This document shows, one piece after another, positions 9,720 through 20,400 of a stretch of 64,000 nucleotides of DNA. The stretch spans positions 26,073,400-26,137,399 of the forward strand of contig CM049322.1 in the NCBI GenBank assembly GCA_026874595.1. Reading direction: 5' to 3'. Source of the stretch: Sipunculus nudus. Its lineage: Eukaryota; Annelida; Sipuncula; Golfingiida; Sipunculidae. A model generated the notes under the pieces. It was not told the DNA's origin. It was given only the letters and a program-made list of their open reading frames with translations, and made no database searches. Numbering within the stretch: the stretch's first letter is position 1; every line of letters begins with the position of its first letter. A program made the position numbers and the translations under genes.

Positions 9720-11825
9720 GTGTGGCAGGACATAACGAGGCTGACTCTTCGCATTGACCAATGTTTATTAGTATGCAAAGTCACACACTTACAGATGTTA
9801 TTATACATGAGACAGCCTTTCACGAAGTTTGTATTTTGAAGTTCGGAGACCAAACCCGGCGTGGTTTTCCGGGTCAATTAAGCCATAGTGGTGAGTGGTT
9901 TCCTGTTTATCAGTAATACATGCACTAGTGTCAATTATATCTTATTCGACATAATTTAAAAAAAAAATGCTAAATAAAATCAAGTTTCAAATAAGACCAC
10001 ATTAGTAACGATAACAACACCGGTCATTTACACATATTACTTTGTACGTCAACATGTACTTTCACCCACGAAGGCCGGACAATATGACACAATAAATATC
10101 CCCCTATATATAAATATATGCCTTTTATCTATATGATAGTTCATTGTTGGTGTTTCTTAAGTAACGTAGACGAATAAATAAAAATATTCAATGTTCATTA
10201 ATTTTTATTGACAAATAACGCGACTGTTTCATGGTGATCGACCGCACGTGTCGTGACCGCACATTGTCGCTCAAAATGGAAAGGGTTCCTAGCTCGTATT
10301 TTGTTGCAAAAATATACCGCATTCGATAAAATTATGAAGGGGCCGTGTGATACAGATACAAACTTACTATAAGCACAAGATAATATGACTCGTTATGGCT
10401 TAATATAGCTTTGTTGCGCATATGGCATGAGGCGCAACTGGAATTTGGCGCATATGGCAGTTGCGCATCTGGCAAAAGCGTAACTGACAGGTGCGCATTT
10501 GGGAGAGGCATCTGGCATTGAATCTACGAGGGTAGATATACAGGTGGCTGGAGCCAACGGCCGACCGGTAATGCACAGAACACGGTCTGTATTTACCACA
10601 GCATAATTATTTTGTTATATCATAAAGCAATAAAAATGTTTTATGAGTGTTATATGTCTTTGCATTAAACCCATTAAAATGACTTACTTCTACTTAGCTT
10701 ACATTATCATCTTCAGAAGAAACAATGCACTTTATCTCAGAAAATATGTTTCAAAATACAATATGATAAAATAAAACTACTAACATATTCATACACTGAA
10801 CTACACCAGTCCTGTATCAAGGCCTACTACCTATATTGTAAGTGCTGTTTGTTTTGACCTCGTATTCTGAATCGCTACACCAGAGGGGAGTACTGTATTT
10901 TAGTCCAATCAGATGAGAACCTGTGCTGGAAGACAAAACAGTTTACCAGCCAAGCGAGGAACACACGGAGCCAATGTTGTTCATTTCGTTTTGAGTGCCA
11001 GCTCATCGTCCCGGCAACCGTTTGAACAGGCCACAGGCTCAGTAAGAATGGACCCACACGTGGTTTGCACAGGTCCTTGTGTACATAGGATGCCCTGCCG
11101 GTGAGCTGTAATTAAAACGAAATGAAACAACATAGGTTCCGTGCACACCTCGCTGGCTGGTTTCAGTTTTGCTGAAAACGGATAAATGGCTACGCTAACA
11201 TCGTCGCAATGTCATAATCGAATCGGTCGATGATGCGAGAACGCAGAGGGAGCAATTGAAATTCGACTTTTCTTTACTAAGAGTAACCATAAAACTGTCA
11301 TCAAGCGGCGCTTGAAGCGCAGCTTTGGGCGGAGCCATGATGCCTGTCGAGTCCGTGTTTGTTAACTGCATTTTCAGCAGGTTTTTTTTTCAGCAGACAG
11401 ACCTACCACCTGGTGTCTAAGTGTATCATAAATGGTCCAACCAGGCAGCGGGAAAATCAGTAGCTACTTTAGAAGTGCACGGTTTCTGCTGCCTTGGGAG
11501 CGTACCAACTAAATGATGCCTTAATTCCTTGCTCTTGATAATGACGACTATGGTTTTCCCTGATCCAATTCACAAAATCACCCCAAGAATTATCATTAAA
11601 TACAATATTTACCAAAAATGACAATACAATTCACAGTATAAAACAATAAATTCGTAATGCATGACTACAAATGAATCTGTGCGAATACTCTGTTCCACTT
11701 AAACTTTGAGAACATGGGGACAATCCCTTCTGCTTAAAAATACTAATAAACAGGTGAACCCCAAGTCTAAGGTAGCACATCACTAACCTAAACATGCATA
11801 AATATATTATAAATGATCAATCAGC
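9720..11825. other. Mostly unique DNA, CpG-richer from about 10230 to 11350; no gene recognised
   Basis: Least repetitive part of the window. 10230-11350 has more CpG than its surroundings and could be a promoter or first-exon region of an unseen gene, but I find no convincing coding frame. A cluster of GCGCATATGGCA-like repeats sits at 10415-10520. Another part (10860-11330) has short open frames on both strands without recognisable domains. Confidence 0.4.
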
Positions 11826-12118
11826 TCTGTAGGTATAACATTCCTCCTTCCTACTGTCTATGGATGCTAGAACAAGCAAAGAAATTTCTTCAGATATAAT
11901 CATAAATACTGGTGCCCCACAAGGCTGTGTTCTGTCAGTAGTCCTTTTTATCCTATAAACAAATGTCTGTGAGCCTTTCAGATTGTAAAATTATCAAATA
12001 TGCAGACGACACTGTCATTCTAGGCCTGAAACACAAGAATGATGAATCGCTCTACAGGAAAACCATTCATTATGTAACTTGTTGGTGTGAGGAACACTAC
12101 CTTCAATTAAATATAAAG
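11826..12118 (+). pseudogene. CR1/L2/Rex1-like LINE reverse transcriptase, 5' fragment
   Basis: Decayed reverse-transcriptase palm. At about 11909-11955 the frame encodes NTGAPQGCVLS, the conserved finger/palm motif of this LINE group. After a frame change, KYADDTVILG at about 11997-12025 carries the catalytic YADD box, and WCEEHYLQLN follows. The 5' part is missing, as is common after incomplete reverse transcription. The frame stops where the inner LINE enters at 12119 and picks up at 14602. The downstream half is 14602-15436. Confidence 0.8.
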
Positions 12119-12805
12119 AACAGAAGAGAACAGAACTTTATTCAGGCAAAAATGGCCACAGGGCCTACAGTTCCCAACATGATTCAGCATAATTCAAATT
12201 CTTATTTGACAACTGAATAAAAATGATCTGAATGCAATCGGTTAATTGAACAAACTTAATATAAACACAGAGAACACAATAAACAAATTAAACTGAATCT
12301 GGCTAAGGTTTCTCATAAACATCTGTATTGACTTAATACAAAATTAAATGTAAAAATAGAAATGACAGTGAATGCATACAAATTGATAATTATCAAAATA
12401 TATGCAAACAATATACTGTGTGAACATGCAAGTTCTATACATGTTATCTGCCTGAAAATGTTCAACAATTACCAATACGTATCACATGCTAAATTAAACA
12501 AAATATGTAAATAAATAAATAAACAAACAAACAAATGATCAGAATTAAATATATAAACAAATGAAATAATAACTAGAGATATCTTATCTCTACAAGTATC
12601 CTTAAAGGAATTATAAAACAAGTTTTATTACAGTTCAGTGAACCATTACAGTATAAAAAATATATAATACAGTATTTATATATTTAGGAGAATTTTTTTC
12701 ATTTAAAGTGCAGACTTTTAAACTTTAAACAGAGATAATTTGGTTCTATAATATATAAAATAGGAAAATATTATATGATTAGTTTTTTAATTACTGACTC
12801 TATAC

Positions 12806-14590
12806 TTAGATAGTTATTTCCCTCTTCTTAAAGGCATGGTAAGTGTATGCTGCTAATTTACAGTTCTCCATTTTATCATCAGACATAGGTGTATGTATTA
12901 AGTTTTCAAATGATGTCCAATGACATTTTTTCTTCAAATGTTTTTCTCTTAAATCATCATACATTGAACATCTTAACAAAAAAATGATATTCATCTTCTG
13001 TCTCATTTATACAATAATTAATACAATACTGACATACTCTCTCTTCTTTATCCATATTAATGTGCTCATCCTTCTCTATTAGCAAATTATGAGCTCGTCA
13101 ATGTTTTTTATAAGGTACACAAACCAGATATTTCTCTAGAGTAATCATTGATTTAAAACTACTGTAAAGTTCCAATTTACTACTTTTCTGAACATCACTA
13201 TACCAGTTTTGCTTAACCATATCTCTTACTCTTAATTTTAATTCTTGTATAAATAAATTTGAGTCCCCTTCATCTTGTGCCATCCATACTGTTATATATG
13301 GATTTACTATAATTTTACGGTAATATAATGCATATATGCTGCCCCCTACCGGCAGCATGTGAAGAGAGAGAGAGAGAGTTGGCGGCTGGGGGAAAGGGTT
13401 AATTAGCAGCGTTCGTTTAGTTGTAACAACTAAGTTCATGTGAATTGCCCATGTTGGCAGTGTTTAGGAATAAAAGGACATATGAAATACGTTGGACTAC
13501 CTTTGTATCTCGACCCGGACCTCAAATGACAATACATATCCAAATCCTGCACTAAAAAGAAAATGTTTAATTTGTGTTGCCCATGTTATCTTTCCCTTTT
13601 CATCCATTTTATGCAACATATTGTAAATGTGCTTTGGGTACCTAGAATCTGAATATCGGATTAATTTAACCCAGTAATGAATACATTTGATAACCTGATT
13701 AACAAACAATGGATATCTACCACATTCCCCTAGTACAGCTAAATTAGATGTAGATAAACTAAATTTCATGACATATTTACAAAATTTTTTTACTGAACTC
13801 TTTCTATAATCTCACTCCTCTCATAACCTCATAATTCAGACTCATACAACAATATTGGTGTAATTAAACTATCAAACAAATAAAATAATTGTTTCATTGT
13901 TAAGTGACTACATTTCAATGAAATGTTTTAATAATACCTAATGCTTTCTCTGAATGTAGTACGTACCTGTTGCTGTTGAGTTGTTTGTTAATTTCATTGT
14001 AAAATATATACGGAGATATTTATAAAATTGCACAATTCCAATTTTTCTATTCTTATAATACCATGCTTCAACTTTCTTCAGAGCTCCACCATGCCTAAAC
14101 ACCATTATCTTTGTCTTATCAACATTAACCCTCATACCATATTTCAAACAACAATTATATAACTGATTTTTCTGATCTTGTAATCTCCCTACTTCATCAC
14201 TAAAATAAACTAGATCATCTGCATACATTAATGTGTTCAGATTTGGTAGATTTTCATTTATAAAGATTCCCTGACAATCTGCATCATTGTGTATGAAACT
14301 CGTTTATAAAAATAGAAACAACAATGGACTCACCATACATCCTTGACGTGCCCTTTTATTACACCTGAAATAATTAGTTAATCCATAATCTGTCAGAACA
14401 CATGATTTCATGTTACTATACATAGATTATAGTACCTTTAATATTTTCCCTCTTATACCAGATTTGATTAGTGCGTACCATTATAATTCATGTTGTATAC
14501 CATCAAACGCTGTTGTAAAATCTATGTATATACAATAAAACCTTCCTTTCTTTTTCAACAAGTATTTTTGTATTGCCCCCATCAGGTAAA
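12806..14590 (-). pseudogene. Reverse transcriptase and C-terminal region of the inner LINE
   Basis: Read on minus from about 14590. A decayed palm with an RQGCMVSPLLF-like block (about 14360-14330) leads into MYADDLVYF (14228-14202), the catalytic box. VDKTKIMVFRHGG follows at about 14115-14075, a signature block of invertebrate Nimb/I-type LINEs. The C-terminal region continues at 13769-13497 (SNLAVLGECGRYPLF), 13300-13098 and 13006-12806 (YDDLREKHL...). Several frameshifts and stops make it non-functional. The clade name rests on remembered motif similarity. Confidence 0.75.
13290..13531 (+). mobile_element. Solo LTR, 242 bp, inside the inner LINE
   Basis: Begins TGTTATATATGG and ends CAAATGACA (TG...CA ends). 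It is flanked by the 4-bp direct repeat ATAC at 13286-13289 and 13532-13535. The inner LINE frame on minus stops at one border and resumes in phase at the other if the insert and one ATAC are disregarded. An AATAAA near 13469 supports plus orientation. Also contains a GA run and GCTGCCCCCTACCGGCAGC. Confidence 0.85.
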
Positions 14591-14601
14591 AGCATTGTAA
14601 A

Positions 14602-15436
14602 AAATGTAAAGAAGACTAAGGAAGTAGTCTTTGATTTCAGAAGATCAAACTCTGTAATTTCTGCAGTTGCTATCAAAAATGAAGATGTAGATATTGTGGA
14701 AAATTATAAATACTTAGGATGTATTATTGACAGAAATCTGAATTGGAAAGAACGTGTTGAATCAATCCAAGAAAGCAAACAAAAGATTATATTGCCTATA
14801 TTATATAAGAAAGCTCTAGTAAATATTGACAAAACCATAATTACCATGTTTTATAATTCAGTAATTTCAAGTGTCCTAACTTATCCACTGGAGTGCTGGA
14901 TTACAAATATATCTGATAAGTTAAAGAAAAAGTTAAATAATACCAGGAAGAGAAGTTGTAGAATAACTAGTACTTCTCTTGCCACACACCAGGAAATATG
15001 TGAAACCAAAACAATAGCCTTCATATCAAAGTTCATGAATGACACAGCACATTCCCTACATTCAGAGTTCCGTTTTTTACCTTCAGGTAAACGCCTAGAT
15101 ACAATATTCTGCAGAACAACTCGTTTTAAAAAATCTCTCGTGCCATACAGTATTAAATTTTTTTAACTCGCATTCCTGTTGGATATTTAATGTTTTGAAT
15201 TATGTGTTTTATCTGCATAATTATCTGTTTTAATGTTATTACATGCTTATTTTTACATGCATAGTCAATATGTTGTGCTATTTTTATGTATTTTTATGTA
15301 TTATTTGTATGTATCTATTTATTTAAGTTTACTTTTTATTTAATGAATTGCAAGTCAACGACAAATTCCTAGAACTGAAGGCTAATAAATCTTATCTTAT
15401 CTCATCTCATCTCATCTTATCTTATATCTTATCAGA
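14602..15436 (+). pseudogene. CR1/L2/Rex1-like LINE, 3' half with (ATCTT)n tail
   Basis: Continuation of the LINE at 11826-12118. An open frame runs to a stop at 15166: TKEVVFDFRRSN, then YKYLGCIIDRNLNW, then WITNISDKLKKKLNNTRKR and FLPSGKRLD, the usual order of the C-terminal palm, thumb and tail of this clade. After an AT-rich 3' UTR it ends AATAAATCTTATCTTATCTC and further ATCTT/ATCTC repeats (15386-15436), the microsatellite tail typical of such LINEs. The 197-residue frame from 14573 includes some inner-LINE sequence at its start and is not an independent gene. Confidence 0.85.
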
Positions 15437-15603
15437 TTTACATTATACAATTAGTTATACGGAAACTCAGAGGGATACGCAACAAGATACGGAGGACCCC
15501 ACGCCAAATTCTGGAGGTTCCCAAACCCGATCCCGGAGAACCAGGAGCACATTATATGTTACTTAAATACAAAATACATAAAAATAATATAAATTCTGTT
15601 ACA
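15437..15603 (-). mobile_element. Partial LTR of a Ty3/Gypsy element
   Basis: On minus, TGTAACAGAATTTATATT begins directly after a purine-rich tract (AAGATTAAGAGGGG) that follows the integrase frame, the expected polypurine-tract/LTR junction. The LTR is cut off at 15437 by the 3' tail of the outer LINE. Confidence 0.6.
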
Positions 15604-16265
15604 TTCACCCCTCTTAATCTTCGCACACGCAACTATTTCAAATAGCGGGCAATCGGTTGCGGCCGATTGAGGGGATTTCGATGCTGACCAAGAGGTTCCT
15701 CGTTCACTACGTCGCAATAAAGGACCGTCCGTATTGCTAAGACTATAATCTTTGTCAATGTCTAAATCGTCATCTTCGGAACGCGAATCATCATGAGCTT
15801 GGGAATCACTACTTCCCTCATCTGAACTAGTGTCAGTTAACCGGGCAGGGTGCCTTTCTACAGTTACAAAGATTCCGTCAGAGTCGGATGAATCACTGAC
15901 ATCTGGCCTCTGTGTTTTGATAAGTTTAGTTCGTTTTCTCTCTTTGGGTCGTGCGGGTGGAATCGTACAGTTAACATCAGTAGCCAGACGCAGTTCTGAC
16001 CTATTGACCCATTTGGTAACGCCGAACCCACCGACTGGTTCTATAATATATGTCTATCCTCGTCTTTCATGACAATCTTATACATCTCAGGCCTGTTCGC
16101 GTCCTGAATTTTGTTGCGTCCTTTGATTCCTCGGTTACGCAAGAATACTCTTGTTCCTATGTCTAATTTGCAATCCTTTGCTCGCTGATCATGCAAAGAT
16201 TTCCTTCTAGAGGCGGCCTTCTCCAGTCTGCTTTTAACAATTTCATATGCTTTTTGCAATCTTCT
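15604..16265 (-). pseudogene. Ty3/Gypsy pol fragment: integrase C-terminus
   Basis: Minus frame 16259-16041 encodes AYEIVKSRLEKAASRRK, then VFLRNRGIKGRNKIQD, which is the C-terminal integrase region of Ty3/Gypsy pol (GPY/F-type). A frame change near 16041 leads into an acidic, serine-rich tail (SDSSDSDG, SSDEGSSDSQ) reaching about 15620. The catalytic integrase core and all upstream pol are missing, because repeat A borders it at 16266. Relic only. Confidence 0.75.
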
Positions 16266-16453
16266 AATTTAAAATGCAGATACGTCCATGAAAAATCTCC
16301 TTGGAAACCTGAAATTAGGTCTCTGTTACACATATCCTCTGAGCTATGCTTAAGTTGAATGGGGATACCACCTACAAAATTTGGCATTGATAAAATTCCT
16401 TTCGTGAATGTTTTCCTAGTCAGCTGAGTGTCATGACCCCTGGGTCCCTTGTT
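16266..16453 (-). repeat. Repeat A fragment with left-end module LE4
   Basis: Read on minus: ACAAGGGACCCAGGGGTCAT, then CACTCAGCTGACTAGGAA, then the A body with GTAACAGAGACCTAATTTC and GGAGATTTTTCATGGAC. This copy shows the left end joined directly to an A body. Confidence 0.7.
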
Positions 16454-16571
16454 GTATATTTGTGGCCATTACGAGTTTTGCTTCACCGCTCAGTGAACAT
16501 TCTTGGCGCCAAAAACCCGGGGTGATATTGTCATTTGAATGGACCTATTGTGTTTGCTTGGCTTGTGAAAA

Positions 16572-16680
16572 GCAGTGGCGTAGCAGGGCATCAATGACCA
16601 GGGGGGAGCCAAGGGGTGCACGCCATCCACGAGGGGGGCACCGATTCGAGGGTTGGTCAAAACCCGGGGTTTAAGCTTAA
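16572..16680 (+). repeat. Fragment starting CAGTGGCGTAGC
   Basis: CAGTGGCGTAGCAGGGC is an end sequence I associate with invertebrate cut-and-paste MITEs. No matching inverted end was found downstream, so at most this is a truncated copy. Confidence 0.3.
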
Positions 16681-16682
16681 AG

Positions 16683-17135
16683 CCCAGCCAAGTGTTTTTA
16701 GCGAACCTGTGAGCTTATGCGATGGTGTGGTTCAGTTTGATGTATTGGCCTGATATTCTGACCTGTCTATGTGTCTTTAATTGCTTTCTCGTTCACAAGA
16801 CAGGTGTCGCCATCTACAATGACTTTTGCAAAGTGTATATGCCTGCTAAATTCTACAGAAGAATTTGATATATCAGCCTGAAATTGGGCATATTTGTACA
16901 TGTCAAATAGCATTGTCGTATACAAGACTGGTGGTGCCACCTACAATAATTTTTGTGTTGTGTGCACCCATGCCAGAATTTCAGCAGTGATGTTTGTGTA
17001 TTGTTTCTTGTTCAAAATGTTTAGTACTTGCATCGTTCATATATATGAAAAGTAGTGGTTCAGCATTGAAGCGTTATACCTGGTGAATATCCATATGCAC
17101 AGGTTTGCATTAGGCCTGTAGGCCTTGTTTTTGTT
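16683..17135 (+). repeat. Fragments of repeats C (end), E and B in series
   Basis: GCGAACCTGTGAGCTTATGC at 16700 is the (minus) end of repeat C. E units follow (TTTGATGTATTGGCCTGAT, GATATATCAGCCTGAAATT, GGTGGTGCCACCTACAAT), then a B copy (16962-17131) ending in TTAGGCCTGTAGGCCTTG. Confidence 0.6.
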
Positions 17136-18790
17136 AAATCCAGGTTCTATGGGCAATTTAATGATGTCAACTGGCCATTGGTAATTGCTTGAACTAGCAT
17201 GGGCGATACAGTGGTAAATACGATTCTATACTTTTTTACTATGTGAATATATACAATTTTTCTAAGAGCCATGTCTTATGTATAATATATATTAACACCT
17301 ATAGCAGTTATTAAACTAACAAACAAAACAATAATGAGTCTTTAGATGGAGTGTAGACCTATATTACCTCAGCCCATAATTTCTCTAATATTTTTGTTAT
17401 TGTAATTATTTTATGGTTCTTTCACATGGATTCTCAGGACTTTAATTCAGTGAAGTGGATTATACGTAATGAATGTATAGTTACACGAATGGCTGTAGAA
17501 GCAAAACTGACTACTGGCGGTCATTTTATTTTTATAATTTTGTCCAGTGTCAACACTGATCTTAATTGTTATGTAGCAGAGTTTGCCAGTTTTTTACACC
17601 TGTTATTTACACCATGAATTAACAACTAGTGTTATGTAAAAATGTTTTCTACACTTATAGTTGCAGTGATTAACTTAATGGATTGTATTACCCGCCTGTG
17701 TTAACCCAGCCTGGTATTGCCCGCCCAACCCTGACTGACTTACTCGCAAAATATTATAAAACTTATCAGTTATATATACTTATATTATAAGTCAGCTAAT
17801 ACATGACAGATTCTCATTCCCCTCAACTCAAATACCAGAACTGTTATTTAATGATAACGGAGAAAAGATTCTCAATTTCATATAATTTCAATTTTATTTG
17901 AAAACGACATGCAGAAAATCTTATGAAAAAAATTACTAAATGTATAACTGCAGCTTTTCAAAGCCGACTGTTTTAATTGCCTGTTTGACAACAAAAATAT
18001 AATTAACATAATAATGCCTTTCTATAGAACTTCTGTGATTACTGGCTTACTAGCCGTTCATAATAATGCACTGGAGGTAATGCCTATTCAGAAAAGTTCT
18101 CATAACGCCTATGTGATGAATGTATATATATAAGCTTGTTTATCTACATATACGGCATAATGAGTTATCACAAATATGTTTGAATGAGGCATTTTCTCTT
18201 GTATTTATGGTTAAATATATGTTAAAAAATTGGTGAAAGTAATTTTGTGTCCCCTGGGCTTTTGTTATCCCACACCTAGATCATACACTGTCATCGAATG
18301 GTCAAAAAGTAACAAAGACGATAACCAGAAACGATATTCAACAGGCTAATTGCAAGTACATGTATAGTGGTATATAGATTTTAATCTTTCTGTCAGGCCT
18401 GTATTTACCTGCCGTCATTTCATGCGACCTGCGGCATATTAAAACTTGTTTTCCTTCACCTAAATAAGTTAGAAATGGGCGTTTATGCCATGTTAAAAAA
18501 AGGTGAATACACATGTATAGAGGATACAAATAGGTTGCTTTTATAATCATATCGTAGGAATAATGCCCGAGAGACATAGTTTAAGTTTTGATCTAACTCT
18601 ATATAATTTGTTAATGGCCACTGTGTAATATTTTAATGCTTCACATTTAGAACAACTGCAAAACCCTTTAGTTGTTTTTATATTCTAACAAACTCTTCTA
18701 TATGTTCAGTTTTCTTTTTGCTCTCAGTGGATGGATACCAGTAACACCAAGGGATGATAGTTTTGTATAAGACATTGCGTCTCCGTTTGT
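17136..18790. other. Quiet AT-rich region, nothing recognised
   Basis: No repeat family of this window, no tRNA and no frame with recognisable motifs. The 60- to 79-residue frames here look like chance. Confidence 0.5.
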
Positions 18791-18905
18791 TTAAATCTGG
18801 CACTTCCCGTAAGAGGACGACAGACGTCTGGATGGACGGCCGGTTAGTGATTGGACATATAGGGTTAATGTTGTAGCTCAGTTGACCTACAATCAGCTGA
18901 GCTTT
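18791..18905 (+). repeat. Right-end module RE4 with short flanking microsatellite
   Basis: GGACGGCCGG-type sequence, then the degenerate hairpin GTAGCTCAGTTGACCTACAA...TCAGCTGAGCT at 18873-18903. The body before it is too decayed to assign to A or D. Confidence 0.6.
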
Positions 18906-19440
18906 GAAAATTAATCAATCTGGGATAAAGCTAAAAGGCTTATTTATACAGGCCTCGTGAAAACATTTTTAGATTGGACTGGGGCACAGATCTAAGCTAT
19001 CTTATATTTTTTAAAAAGCTTTAAAATTATATTCAGACTTGAGAAAATGGAAAAATGTGACCTTTTTTCAACACGAGTTAAAATACTGCCTGAAAAGTTT
19101 TTATCAAGTTTCATTTACAATCTAAATTTTAAAATGCGTAATCCACACAAACACATTAATCCAAAACAACAGGCGAGTTCCCATGCAGTCTATACCTTGC
19201 CTGTGCAACAATATAGAGGTCTATGGTTGTCATTTTAATTTGCTGTAATAATAAAAATATGTAGGCGAATTGATTATTTTCCAGCAAGGGGTTGCTTTTT
19301 TATACAGAAAACAAATTACTGAATGCAGACGAAGATACTGATAGGGAAAATGTGCCTATGCAATGCCTGATGTGCAAATTTTCGGGAAGTAATAAAATTC
19401 TTGACATAAAGGGGGATTTTCTGACAATTGTATGAAAAGT
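18906..19440. other. No recognised feature
   Basis: AT-rich. A 63-residue frame at 19047 has no recognisable motif. Confidence 0.45.
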
Positions 19441-20400
19441 CTGGAAAATGAGGCACAAGTGACTTTTGGCTAAGTTATGGAAAGCTGAATTTATTCATAT
19501 GCCATAACAGCCCATTTTAGCTCAGTGGCTACAAAGATCTTCTCCTCAAAAATCACTGGGCCAAATTCTTAAATCTCCCACATTAATTATCCTTAGATGT
19601 TGATAATTCAAGTTTGTTCAAATGGTTTTGGTTCAGTGCTTTTTGGCTGAGTTACGAGAAGCTGAACTTAGCCAGTTTGCTCCATCTTCCTATATGAGTT
19701 ATAAACCTGCAAAACGTTTTTCGACTGATGCCACTGAAGCCAGTTTGTTAAATATTTTACAAGAATAATCCCTACAATAATTCTTATAATAATTGTCATT
19801 AATGGTTTCACATGAATGATATTTAACTGAATTATGGAGACTGAGTTGAGTCATTTTTACCATATATTTTAGCTGTATGATGCTGTTACATCTAGCCTGG
19901 CACCAGTTTATCAGCATCTATTACATCATGCCACTAGACATTTAGATTTCAGGTTATCTTTGGTTAATATTGACAAGAAAGTTTTATTAAAAGCTTTTAA
20001 AAAATTTAGATTTATGATTTAAGCTATTCATCATACCAGGCAATGTTACAATCACGGATACAAATCTCTGTGTGGCTTTATAAAGACAACTGTATGTTGA
20101 TTATAAATTATTGGTATTCCTACTCAACTTAATTCAAGAATTTGCCATCAATAAGATATATCTGTATTTAAATTTTGCATTCAGTATGCATCAGTAATAA
20201 TTTTACATATATTCCTGATTTCTTTCTTTATAAAATGTCAGCTGAAAAGCACTTTGTATTGGGAAAATAAATTTTAAAGTTATTTCAAGTAGGGACCTCT
20301 TTTGTGTACACTGGCAGCACTTGGTTTACCATTGGGAAATTGCCAGTGCCTTGATGTTGGCCATTAGCCAAGATGATGTCAGCTCTACAAATAGTTTTGG
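19441..20400 (+). repeat. Repeat G, about 950 bp; inverted copy at 53350-54300
   Basis: Shared blocks with the reverse complement of 53350-54300 include CACTTGGTTTACCATTGG, GATGTTGGCCATTAGCCAAG, CATCATACCAGGCAATGTTA, GCATTCAGTATGCATC and ATCTAGCCTGGCACC. The two copies are diverged by small indels throughout. Non-coding. Confidence 0.75.

Larger units (their letters stand above)
12119..14601 (-). mobile_element. Second LINE (Nimb/I-like) inserted into the first LINE
   Basis: 5'-truncated non-LTR element on minus. Its 3' end near 12119 reads AATAAAG followed by a TTCTG-type tail. It is flanked by AAATATAAAG (12109-12118) and AAATGTAAAG (14602-14611), a 10-bp target duplication with one mismatch. 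The outer LINE frame is broken exactly at this insert. It contains a 242-bp solo LTR at 13290-13531. Confidence 0.8.

Noticed and set aside
14573-14601. Treating the 197-residue frame from 14573 as a complete small gene
   Set aside because: Its first residues come from the inner LINE border. The rest is the C-terminal part of a broken LINE reverse transcriptase.
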